Source: JADLEX01 sp964586775 | Lineage (GTDB): Bacteria; Lernaellota; Lernaellaia; JACKCT01 | DNA length: 23,745 bases | Direction of reading: 5' to 3' | Assembly: GCA_964586775.1 (NCBI GenBank) | Contig: CAZPJD010000076.1 | Location: 1 to 23,745 of the forward strand | Shown here: in pieces, positions 8,765 through 16,538 of the stretch | Layout: each line of letters opens with the position of its first letter | How positions within the stretch are numbered: the stretch's first letter is position 1 | The notes under the pieces: model-generated | What the model was told of the DNA's origin: nothing | Seen by the model: only the letters and a program-made list of their open reading frames with translations | Databases searched by the model: none | Translations under genes and position numbers: made by a program

Positions 8765-11374
8765 ATGGGTACGTTCCGGAATCGTGGGTGGCTGATCCTC
8801 GTCCTGTTCACGGCGTTCGTCGCGACCGGTTGCGGATGCGGCGACGATGACGACGACAATGATTCCGCGTCGCCCGACGACGACACGACGGATGATGACA
8901 CGGTCGACGACGATGCGGACGACGACGCCGACGATGACACGGGCGACGACGACACCTGGCCGCCGCTCCCGGACGACGACGCCGACGACGACACCGGCGA
9001 CGACGACGACACCTATCCGACGACGGAAGGCTTCGAGTATATCCCCGCCGGGTCGTTCTCGATGGGCAGCCCGTCGAACGAACCGGGCCGCAATGCCAAC
9101 GAAGCCCTGCACGACGTGACGATCACGCGGCACTTCGAGATGATGGCGACGGAAGTGCGTCAGGATCTGTTCGACACGCTTCTCGGATTCAATCCCAGCC
9201 ATTTCCCGCTCGTGGGCGACAGCCCCGACCGGCCCGTCGATCAGGTGACGTGGTACGACGCGCTCGCGTTCGCCAACGCCCTCTCGGTGGCGCACGATTT
9301 CGCGCCGTGCTTCGAGTTCGACAACATCGTTTGCGAGGACGACACGGCGGTGGACGACGCGGCGGACTGCGCCGCGCACGGCGGCGTCGCTTCGGCCGAT
9401 GTGACGACGAGCGCCGCGAGCGTGGTCGAGTGCGAAGGCTTCCGTCTGCCGACCGAAGCCGAGTGGGAATACGCCGCGCGCGCCGGATCGACGAGCGCCT
9501 TCTACAACGGCGACATCACGCACACCGCGTGCTCGCCGCTCGATCCGAATCTCGACGCCATCGCGTGGTACTGCGCGAACTCCAACAACTACACGCACCC
9601 CGTCGGGCGCAAGGCGCCGAACGACTGGGGGCTATTCGACATGCTCGGCAACGTGAAGGAATGGACGTGGGACGGCTACTCGACCGATCCCGCGGACGGG
9701 GACGACCCGGCGGAGTCGATCGACGATCACCTCCGTTCGGTGCGCGGCGGATCGGCCCGATGGGACGGCGCGCTGCGCCTGCGCGCGGCACACCGGCAGG
9801 TGCTGACGCCCGACCGGCGCGACCGATTCGCGGGCTTCCGCGTCGCGCGCACGCTGCCGCCGGACAAGGGCGCGGCGTTTTTTACCGCGCCTCGGGCCAT
9901 CGATGTTGCGCCGCCGCCCGTCGTGCCGCGCGCGCTGCCGACGTCGCTGCCCTTCGCGTACACGCGGACCGATGTGGGCACGCCGCTCACCGAGCAGGAG
10001 ATCGACGACTTCACCGCGGCGGTGACGGGTCTATTGGCCGACGTGGACTACTTCAACTGGATGCGCCGGCTCGCCCACGGCATGGCGGCGGACAACGTGA
10101 TGGATTCGCCGGACTACAAGCTGCACCTGCAGGATTTCGGCGCGTCGAAAAGCGGCGACGTGGTGACGTACGCCCACGGCGGCGCGTCGGACAATCTGAT
10201 GATCCAGACCGGCAAGATCATCAACAACGTCGCGGCGCTTTATCTGGCGACCGGCGACGACACCATCGGCGAATTGCTCACCGATCTGTGCAAGGGCGTG
10301 CAGGCGCTGTTCTGGGGTATGGCCTACGACGAAGAGGACCCCGAGACGACGATCATGGTGCGCACGCTCTTCCCGTTCAACCACAGCTACGAGGTGGATG
10401 GGCGCGATATCACCGTCAATTACGACGGCGCGAAGCACTACTCCTACGATTGGAACGCGCACACGGTGCCGAACGAGACGAACCCGTATTACGGCCCGAT
10501 CTGGGTGCGCAACTGGCGCAGCAAGGACGACGTGCCGCACATCTTCCGCACGGTGCCGATGCTTTCGTACGTGGCGCAGGACGGCGAGGACGCGGACGTG
10601 CGAGACGCCGCCGAGGACGCGCTCGCGGCGCTGCGGGGCTTCGCCAAGGACATCACCGATTCCGGCTATCACATCCGCACCAAGGACGAATGGGGCAACG
10701 CCGAGGTGCCGATCAACCCCGACAACGGGCTCGTCGCGGATCTCGCGTCGTTCGTGCTCTTCGATCCGCTGGCGCCCAACGGCGAGTGCGACGCGAAGCT
10801 CTCCGCGGCTCTGATCGGTTACGACGACCCGATGGGCAACGACTGCAACGATGGCGCGGAGCTGATCTACGAAACCGTCGCGACGCTCCAGCACTATTAC
10901 AACTACGCGATCATCCGCTATTTCCATCTCTCGGCGCTCGGTCTGGCGCTCGTGTCGGGCGAAAACGACGCGGCCGAGGAACTGATGGACGGCATGGCCT
11001 ATCGCGTGGACCGGATGATGAACCATCAGGGCAGCCAGTCGGATGATCCCGCCTGGGACGTGGACACGGCGTCGTACTGCGTGGCGGCGGCGTCGTACGG
11101 ATTGCCGCTCACCTCGGCCGAGGCGCAGCAGGTCGTCGAGTTCTACACCAAGGCGGTGGACCTCTACGAAGACTGGGCGTATTGGGATCCGTGGGACGGT
11201 TCGGTGCCCGACGGCCCGTTCCCCTACGAACCCTCGCGCAACGGCCCCGACGGGCTCGTGCCCCCGCACGAGGAGTTCCTGTACCTCTTCGAGTATTGCC
11301 AGTCGCCGTTCCGCAACGACGCGGGCGCCGAGTTCATCGACTGCGACGTGCTGCTCGATCCCACGCAGTGGTGA
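8765..11374 (+). CDS. Lipoprotein: Asp-rich linker, FGE-sulfatase-like domain and large unknown C-terminal region
   Basis: 869 residues. A signal peptide (hydrophobic ~9-20) ends in ATGC with Cys23 as the lipidated residue. Residues 27-82 are mostly Asp with Thr, Ala and Gly. Residues ~89-370 match the formylglycine-generating-enzyme (SUMF1) fold: IPAGSFSMGSP, FRLPTEAEWEYAARAG, DMLGNVKEWTWDGY, SVRGGSARW and FAGFRVAR. The catalytic cysteines of true FGE near the RGGS motif are absent, so a binding or scaffold role is likelier than sulfatase activation. Residues ~400-869 look largely helical and rich in Trp and Tyr; I recognise no family, though a toroid-like helical fold is possible. GGGGGAG lies 5 bases before the ATG. 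It is bounded by its own promoter and terminator. The protein probably faces the periplasm or cell surface. Confidence 0.85.
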   Translation: MGTFRNRGWLILVLFTAFVATGCGCGDDDDDNDSASPDDDTTDDDTVDDDADDDADDDTGDDDTWPPLPDDDADDDTGDDDDTYPTTEGFEYIPAGSFSMGSPSNEPGRNANEALHDVTITRHFEMMATEVRQDLFDTLLGFNPSHFPLVGDSPDRPVDQVTWYDALAFANALSVAHDFAPCFEFDNIVCEDDTAVDDAADCAAHGGVASADVTTSAASVVECEGFRLPTEAEWEYAARAGSTSAFYNGDITHTACSPLDPNLDAIAWYCANSNNYTHPVGRKAPNDWGLFDMLGNVKEWTWDGYSTDPADGDDPAESIDDHLRSVRGGSARWDGALRLRAAHRQVLTPDRRDRFAGFRVARTLPPDKGAAFFTAPRAIDVAPPPVVPRALPTSLPFAYTRTDVGTPLTEQEIDDFTAAVTGLLADVDYFNWMRRLAHGMAADNVMDSPDYKLHLQDFGASKSGDVVTYAHGGASDNLMIQTGKIINNVAALYLATGDDTIGELLTDLCKGVQALFWGMAYDEEDPETTIMVRTLFPFNHSYEVDGRDITVNYDGAKHYSYDWNAHTVPNETNPYYGPIWVRNWRSKDDVPHIFRTVPMLSYVAQDGEDADVRDAAEDALAALRGFAKDITDSGYHIRTKDEWGNAEVPINPDNGLVADLASFVLFDPLAPNGECDAKLSAALIGYDDPMGNDCNDGAELIYETVATLQHYYNYAIIRYFHLSALGLALVSGENDAAEELMDGMAYRVDRMMNHQGSQSDDPAWDVDTASYCVAAASYGLPLTSAEAQQVVEFYTKAVDLYEDWAYWDPWDGSVPDGPFPYEPSRNGPDGLVPPHEEFLYLFEYCQSPFRNDAGAEFIDCDVLLDPTQW
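8843..9010 (+). repeat. GAC/GAT triplet-rich tract encoding the Asp-rich linker
   Basis: The stretch is dominated by gac and gat codons, broken mainly by acg/acc, gcg/gcc and ggc. It encodes residues 27-82 of the lipoprotein. The mix of gac and gat suggests a selected acidic linker rather than a fresh triplet expansion. A similar tract occurs at 13763-13951 on the other strand. Confidence 0.8.
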
Positions 11375-11397
11375 GGCGATCCCCATTCGAAACGACG

Positions 11398-11424
11398 AAG
11401 GCGGCCCGATGTGGCCGCCTTTTT
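11398..11424 (+). terminator. Rho-independent terminator after the FGE-like lipoprotein gene
   Basis: A perfect 9-bp stem AAGGCGGCC / GGCCGCCTT with a 6-base loop is followed by more Ts, five in a row in total. It lies 23 bases after the stop. On the opposite strand the hairpin lacks a T tract, so it should act mainly on the plus-strand gene. Confidence 0.9.
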
Positions 11425-11443
11425 CGCGATCAGGCGGCGACCG

Positions 11444-11656
11444 CTACTTCTTCATCGGGCAGGTGCTGATCCCGAAGACGGTGTAGAGCGGGCAACTGCC
11501 GAGAAGACCCGTCGCGATCGGGACGATCCCGATCAGCCCCCATAGGGACTTGGGGCCGATCACCGTCAGGCTCAAAATCGCGACGCCCGCGACGACGCGC
11601 ACCACCCGTTCCACCATGTGCTCGTTCACCGGTAACCATTTTTCGGAAACGCTCAT
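11444..11656 (-). CDS. DUF2892 small inner-membrane protein
   Basis: 70 residues. Two hydrophobic segments (~19-34 and ~38-53) are followed by GSCPLYTVFGISTCPMKK, the Cys-Pro-x-Tyr...Ser-Thr-Cys ending typical of DUF2892. These proteins have a YgaP-like membrane part and are often linked to rhodanese or sulfur handling. No rhodanese domain is fused or adjacent here. The ATG at 11656 has GGAGGGG about 5 bases upstream. It lies 107 bases downstream of the S1P-lyase-like gene on the same strand. The molecular function is not established. Confidence 0.85.
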   Translation of the reverse strand: MSVSEKWLPVNEHMVERVVRVVAGVAILSLTVIGPKSLWGLIGIVPIATGLLGSCPLYTVFGISTCPMKK

Positions 11657-11763
11657 GGGACCCCTCCACGTTGCGGCGACTACGCCCGTTGCGTTACGAG
11701 AACAACATACGCGGATCTCGAAGCCGCGCGTTGACGAACGTCAGGTTTGGGCGGACTTCGCGC

Positions 11764-13089
11764 CTAACGCCAGACGCCATCGAGAAAATCGAGCACGAAG
11801 TCGCCGACGACGCCGCGGTCGGGCATCGTTGTCATTGCGCCGTACATCGCCGCCGCGCCGTCGGTGATGCGCGAGGGCTCGGCCTCCACCAGCGCCACGC
11901 ACGCGCGCAGATCCGCGAGAAACGCGTCCACAAAATCGAGGTGCGCGGGCGAGAGCATCATGTGCAGCGCGGTGGGATTCTGCTGCCGGTCGAGTTTCCA
12001 TCCGCGCCCGTCCATGGCCTCGGCAATGGCGAATTCGCCCCCGCCCGCGTGGCGAAACGCGAAGACGCCCATCGCCGGCGCGCCGAGGACTTCGATCGAC
12101 GCAATCGACGCGAAGCCCGCAAAGATCCGCGTGCGCGCATCCATGATGCGTTTGGCGAGCGCCAGGTAGCCCTCGCGCCCAAGCCCGCGCATGGCGGCCC
12201 AGGCCGCCGCGATCGCCCCGCCGGGTCGCGCGCCGGTCATCGTCGGCGTTCCATAAAGTCCGCCGGGCCACTCGGTGTACGCGTAGAACATGTGCCGACG
12301 CAGCTCGGCGTTGCGATACAGAATCGTCGAAGCGCCCTTGGCGGCGTAGCCGTACTTGTGTACGTCGGCGCTGATCGACGTGACGCCGGGAACGGCGAAG
12401 TCGAAGTCGGCGACGGGATATCCCATCTCGCGCACCCACGGCAGGCAAAACCCGCCCAGGCACGCATCGACGTGCATTCCCAGACCGTGTTCGGCGGCGA
12501 GGGCCGCGAGGTCCGCAATGGGGTCGATCATGCCCGCGGGATAGCCCGGCGCGGATCCGACAACGAGTATCGTGTTCGGACCGATCGCCTCGCGCGCGGC
12601 GTCGACATCGACCCGAAAATCGTCGCCCACGGGGACGTGAACGTTCGTGATCCCCAGGTAGTGCGCGGCCTTCTCGAACGCCGGGTGCGCGCTGATCGGT
12701 AGGACCACCTCGGGGTGCGTGATGTGCGACTTCGCGGCACGCGCCCACTCGCGATACGCCTTCATGGCCATCAGGATGCTCTCGGTGCCGCCCGACGTCA
12801 TCGAACCGACAACACCCTCGTCGCCGCGCAGCATCGCCGCCGTCATCGCGACGACCTCGGTTTCCATTTTGCGAAGGCTGGGAAACGCGATGGGGCTCAG
12901 GCCGTTTTCGGCGAGATACAGACCGTACGCCCGTTTGACGAGGTCTTCGTGCTCTTCGGACACGTTGTAGACGAGGCTGAAGGTGCGTCCGTGCCGCCAG
13001 TCGGCGTCGTCCGCCTTCATCGCGGCCATCTCGGCGAGCAGGTCGTCTTTGTTCGTCCCGCGCTCGGGAATCGTCGGTCGATTGGTCAT
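11764..13089 (-). CDS. Sphingosine-1-phosphate-lyase-like PLP-dependent decarboxylase-fold enzyme
   Basis: 441 residues of the group II PLP decarboxylase family. It matches the soluble part of S1P lyase (Dpl1/SGPL1) best: TSGGTESILMAMKAYR binds the PLP phosphate, HVDACLGGFCLPW holds the pyridine-contacting Asp, and SADVHKYGYAAKG carries the Schiff-base lysine at position 245. S1P lyase cleaves sphingoid-base phosphates to an aldehyde and phosphoethanolamine; glutamate or tyrosine decarboxylase activity is a less likely alternative. The membrane anchor of the eukaryotic enzyme is absent. I chose ATG 13089 (MTNRP); an in-frame GTG at 13119 would overlap the lipoprotein gene upstream. The stop of that gene lies 16 bases away, so the two are probably co-transcribed. 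Confidence 0.87.
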   Translation of the reverse strand: MTNRPTIPERGTNKDDLLAEMAAMKADDADWRHGRTFSLVYNVSEEHEDLVKRAYGLYLAENGLSPIAFPSLRKMETEVVAMTAAMLRGDEGVVGSMTSGGTESILMAMKAYREWARAAKSHITHPEVVLPISAHPAFEKAAHYLGITNVHVPVGDDFRVDVDAAREAIGPNTILVVGSAPGYPAGMIDPIADLAALAAEHGLGMHVDACLGGFCLPWVREMGYPVADFDFAVPGVTSISADVHKYGYAAKGASTILYRNAELRRHMFYAYTEWPGGLYGTPTMTGARPGGAIAAAWAAMRGLGREGYLALAKRIMDARTRIFAGFASIASIEVLGAPAMGVFAFRHAGGGEFAIAEAMDGRGWKLDRQQNPTALHMMLSPAHLDFVDAFLADLRACVALVEAEPSRITDGAAAMYGAMTTMPDRGVVGDFVLDFLDGVWR

Positions 13090-13105
13090 GGAATCGCCGC
13101 GTGCC

Positions 13106-14038
13106 TCAGCTACACCCACCCGGCGTCGGGTTGGTCGGCCACGTCGACTCGGGGTACATCAGGTAGACGAAGGTCATCGCCTCGGCAAACACCTTGGGCG
13201 CTTCGGTCTCGGTGATCTCGCTGTCGGTGTCCCCGGTGAACGTATAAGGCCCGCCGGCCGGAACATTGAAGAGCAAATACGCCGAATTGTCCGGGTTCGT
13301 GTCGGTGCGGCTGTCGACGGGATAGCCCGTGTCGTCGGAGTAGTAGACGACCGACTGCCCCGAGTCGTTCGTGATTTCGGTGCAACCGACGAATTCCACG
13401 CCCGATCCGCCGGACCACAACACGACGCCGATGACCAGCCCATCCGCGGGATCGATGGTAACGCTCAGCGCCGTGGCCAGTGCGTCGCGGCTCGTTTCTT
13501 TGATGAGGAGTTGCTCGACGGTCGTGTTCACGGCGACCTCGAAATTGTACGCCGTCACGTAGTCCGTCGCCGTGACGCGGATCGACTCCACGCCCACGCT
13601 GCCCGCGACGGTCAACGTGCAAAGGCCGGTCGCGTTCGTGTCGTCGGAGTTTTCCGGATCCGCCGGTTGACCGGTCTCGCTGTAGATCAACGTGCAGGTG
13701 GCGCCCTCGACATCGTCGGCGGTCTCGCCGTCCGTCACGTGCAGCGTAATGGTCACCTCTTCGGTATCGTCGTCACCCGTATCGTCATCGCCGGTGTCGT
13801 CGTCCGTATCGTCGTCGCCCGTGTCGTCGTCGTCGGTATCGTCATCCGCGTCATCGTCGTCGCTATCGTCATCCGGGGGTGTGTAATCGTCGTCGTCATC
13901 GTCGTCGTCGCCCACGGTACCGCCGCGCGAGCTGTCGTCGTCATCGCCGCCACAGCCGGCCGCGAAGACCAGCAACGCAAAACAAAACGCCAATCCCATC
14001 AGGCTCCACACCCGCATCACCGAACGCATCGTCGACAT
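13106..14038 (-). CDS. Asp-rich lipoprotein with a carboxypeptidase-regulatory-like beta domain
   Basis: 310 residues. The signal peptide has a hydrophobic core at ~13-26 and ends in AAGC with Cys29 as the lipidation site. Residues ~32-95 are mostly Asp with some Thr and Gly. After this, ITLHVTDGETADDVEGATCT, the Gly-Leu-Cys-Thr-Leu segment and IRVTATDYVTAY resemble the CarboxypepD_reg/Big-like beta-sandwich seen in surface proteins. The last ~130 residues are not recognised. ATG 14038 has GAGG about 6 bases upstream; the track of open frame to 14083 looks non-coding. It sits upstream of the S1P-lyase-like gene and downstream of the lytic transglycosylase. It is probably displayed in the periplasm or on the surface; no enzyme activity can be named. 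Confidence 0.82.
   Translation of the reverse strand: MSTMRSVMRVWSLMGLAFCFALLVFAAGCGGDDDDSSRGGTVGDDDDDDDDYTPPDDDSDDDDADDDTDDDDTGDDDTDDDTGDDDTGDDDTEEVTITLHVTDGETADDVEGATCTLIYSETGQPADPENSDDTNATGLCTLTVAGSVGVESIRVTATDYVTAYNFEVAVNTTVEQLLIKETSRDALATALSVTIDPADGLVIGVVLWSGGSGVEFVGCTEITNDSGQSVVYYSDDTGYPVDSRTDTNPDNSAYLLFNVPAGGPYTFTGDTDSEITETEAPKVFAEAMTFVYLMYPESTWPTNPTPGGCS
13763..13951 (-). repeat. GAC/GAT triplet-rich tract encoding the Asp-rich linker
   Basis: Read on the minus strand, this is a run of gac/gat codons with scattered acg, acc and ggc. It encodes the acidic linker directly after the lipobox. It is the counterpart of the tract at 8843-9010 in an otherwise unrelated lipoprotein. Confidence 0.8.
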
Positions 14039-14048
14039 CCCAACCTCT

Positions 14049-14054
14049 ATTATA
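14049..14054 (-). promoter_or_regulatory. Consensus TATAAT just before the Asp-rich lipoprotein start
   Basis: A perfect -10 hexamer lies 10 bases upstream of the ATG at 14038. I see no clear -35 at 16-18 bases. If used, the transcript would start only a few bases before the ATG and exclude the GAGG ribosome site, so it may be fortuitous. Confidence 0.3.
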
Positions 14055-14149
14055 CGGTGTTTGGACCGCGACCCGACCATCAAACTCTTGCCAAAATCTA
14101 TCGCAACCGGCTCGAAAACCCAAGACGAATCCGCGCCGCCCGGTCCCGA

Positions 14150-16411
14150 TCACCCGCCGTACAGGTACTGGTAGATCCGGTAGGTGAGCAGCACCTGCTT
14201 CACGTAGTTGTTCGTCTCTTTGTACGGGATCTCCTCGATGAAGATCTCCTCGGGAAACGCGCCCTTGTTGCGCCACCACTTCGAGACCACGTCCGGCCCC
14301 GCGTTGTAGCTGGCCATCGCGCAGATCTCGTTGCCCTCGAATCGATCGAGCATGCTGCGCAGATACCACGTGCCGTAGCGGATGTTCGTGACCGGGTCGT
14401 ACAGGTCGTCGGGCGCGAAATGCGCGTCGCCCAGCGCCTGCGCGATCTCGAACCCCGTGCGCGGCACGATCTGCATGAGCCCGATCGCGTTCGCGGGCGA
14501 CACCACGTGCGGCTGGAAACGGCTCTCATTGTACATGATCGCCCAGACCAGCTCCTGGCGTATCCCGCGCTGCGTGGCGTAGTCGCTCACCGCCCAGTCG
14601 TAGGCGCGCGGGTAGATGAGCGGCCAGTAGCTTTCGGACATCGGATTCGAATACGCGCGCAGGTGGCCGTAGAGGCCGCCGTCGAGCGCGAGTTTTTTCG
14701 CGATGGCATAATGGCCGGTCATGCGTAGCAGCTCGGCCGCCGCGTATCGGCGCGAGCGCTCGGCATCGGGCTTGTCGAGCAGATCCAGAATGCGTTTCGA
14801 GAGCGCGGCGGCCTCGTCGCGGCAACCCAGCCGCTCGAGCTTGATCGTCTTTTGCACCAGCGAACGCACGCCCTCGGGAAAGTCCTCGGGCTGCGGCGTC
14901 GGCACCGGCGACGAGCCGAATCCGCGCGCCCGGAAGTCGCCCGACGGATTCTTGTGCGCGCGACGCATGGCCGCGAGCCGCTCGCCCGCGCGCATGCCGT
15001 AGTAGCTGCGTGGATCGCCGTTGATTTCGGTCCAGTCCGCCGCCGCGGGCTCGACCTCGCCCCGGGCCTGCCGAATCGCCGCGCGCCAGTATCGGTAGCG
15101 GTCGCCGTTTTGCGACTTTGCGAATTTCTTCAGCAGCGCATCGATGGTCGTTTCCGCGGATTCGAGCTTTCCGGCGCGATACGCCGTCCACGCCTTCAGC
15201 CAGGTCAGGTATTCCTCCTGCCCCCCCGTGGGTTTGGAGAGCCGCTGCTCAAAATACCGCCATGCGCTCTCGTACCGGTTGTCCTCCATGTCGATGAGCG
15301 CGAGCTGATAATGCGCCGCGCCGCGAAGCCCGCTGCCCGGGTGCGCGCGCAGTAGGGTCTGGAACTCGGTGCGGCTGCCCTCGTTGTCGCCCAGGCGCGT
15401 GCGGACCTTGCCGAGGCGGTAGCGCGCGTCGTCGGCGTATTCCGTCGACGATTCGGCAAGCAGGGTGAATTCGCGGATCGCCGCGTCGTTGTCGTGGTTG
15501 TGGAATGCCGCGAGGCCGAGCTGAAACTGCCGCGACGCGTCGAGCTCGCCGCCCGACGCACGGCGCATCGCCTCGATCGCGGGCTGCGCCTGCCGGTTCT
15601 GCGACGCCTTGATCCGCTGATCGGCCCACGTTTCCAGATACGCGCGGAACTCGTCGGGCAGTCGCCCGTCATTCATCGCGCGCAGGGCGTTCTCCCACCC
15701 GCCGATCGCCCGCGTCGAGAAGCGGTCGATGCGATCGGAATCGAGCACGCGCCGAAACGCCGCCGCCGAGGCCGCGTATCGCCCGGCGAGCGCCCACTGC
15801 TCGCCCGCCAGATACGTGTTTTCGTTGAAATCCGCGGTGCCGGAGGTCGCGCCCGCCAGCGACTCATACGTCTTCGCCGCGCGAACGTGGTCGCGGCTTG
15901 CGGCCTGCAGTCGCGCGCGCCAAGCCGCGGCGTCGGCGAACATCGGCGACGATGCGTGACGCCCCAGCGCCCCGTCGAGGGCCGCGGCCGCCGCGCCGTG
16001 GTCGCCCGCGCGCTCCAGACTCTTCACCAGATGGAGCGCCGCGACGTCCTCGAATCCCGCAAAATGCTTCTCCGCCTCGGCAAAAAAGAACGACGCGTCC
16101 TTCGCGCCGCCGCTTTGGGTGAGCGCCAATCCGAGCAGGAACTCCGCCTCGCCCAGATCGCCGGGCGGCGGCGTTTTCTCGACGTAGGCGAAAAGCTGAA
16201 GGATCGCCGCCGCGTAGCGCTTGGCATGGTAGTCGGCGAGGGCGTTCTCGAAGTTCGGATCGCCCGTAAACCCGCCGCGCGGACCGAGCTCGTCCTGCGC
16301 CGCGGGCGCGGGCAGGGCGGCGAGCGCCACGGCCATCACCGCGAACGCAATCCAATTCCGCGCGCGACCGGGCGAAGTGACTCCGGCAATGAGTCGGGCG
16401 AATTGAGACAT
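14150..16411 (-). CDS. Soluble lytic murein transglycosylase (Slt70-like)
   Basis: 753 residues. The enzyme cleaves the MurNAc-GlcNAc bond of peptidoglycan in the periplasm, forming 1,6-anhydroMurNAc ends. A signal peptide (hydrophobic ~20-38, then APAAQ) precedes a long region of helical TPR-like repeats (~50-580). The C-terminal SLT domain has the catalytic Glu629 in YNESRFQP, then ANAIGLMQIVP and ASYNAGPDVVSKWW. It is longer than E. coli Slt70 (about 645 residues), mainly in the repeat region. I chose ATG 16411 (MSQFARL) because AAGGA lies just upstream; the frame extends to 16447 without family support. It is divergent from lpxK, with 127 bases between them. Confidence 0.92.
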   Translation of the reverse strand: MSQFARLIAGVTSPGRARNWIAFAVMAVALAALPAPAAQDELGPRGGFTGDPNFENALADYHAKRYAAAILQLFAYVEKTPPPGDLGEAEFLLGLALTQSGGAKDASFFFAEAEKHFAGFEDVAALHLVKSLERAGDHGAAAAALDGALGRHASSPMFADAAAWRARLQAASRDHVRAAKTYESLAGATSGTADFNENTYLAGEQWALAGRYAASAAAFRRVLDSDRIDRFSTRAIGGWENALRAMNDGRLPDEFRAYLETWADQRIKASQNRQAQPAIEAMRRASGGELDASRQFQLGLAAFHNHDNDAAIREFTLLAESSTEYADDARYRLGKVRTRLGDNEGSRTEFQTLLRAHPGSGLRGAAHYQLALIDMEDNRYESAWRYFEQRLSKPTGGQEEYLTWLKAWTAYRAGKLESAETTIDALLKKFAKSQNGDRYRYWRAAIRQARGEVEPAAADWTEINGDPRSYYGMRAGERLAAMRRAHKNPSGDFRARGFGSSPVPTPQPEDFPEGVRSLVQKTIKLERLGCRDEAAALSKRILDLLDKPDAERSRRYAAAELLRMTGHYAIAKKLALDGGLYGHLRAYSNPMSESYWPLIYPRAYDWAVSDYATQRGIRQELVWAIMYNESRFQPHVVSPANAIGLMQIVPRTGFEIAQALGDAHFAPDDLYDPVTNIRYGTWYLRSMLDRFEGNEICAMASYNAGPDVVSKWWRNKGAFPEEIFIEEIPYKETNNYVKQVLLTYRIYQYLYGG

Positions 16412-16538
16412 CGTTCCTTTGTACCACACTCGCCGACGCGTCGCCAAACCAGAATCGCATCGGCGGGGGCTCGCTCACGGATGCAATCCCTTCAGACCGG
16501 TTCTTTCCTCGCCGTCCGTCCCGTGGCAGATTGCGCGC

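Noticed and set aside
6418..9012. 864-codon minus-strand frame opposite the GGDEF/HD-GYP gene, starting with Ser-rich repeats
   Set aside because: Antisense to a gene with intact motifs; its Ser repeats are simply the reverse of the Asp-codon tract of the lipoprotein.
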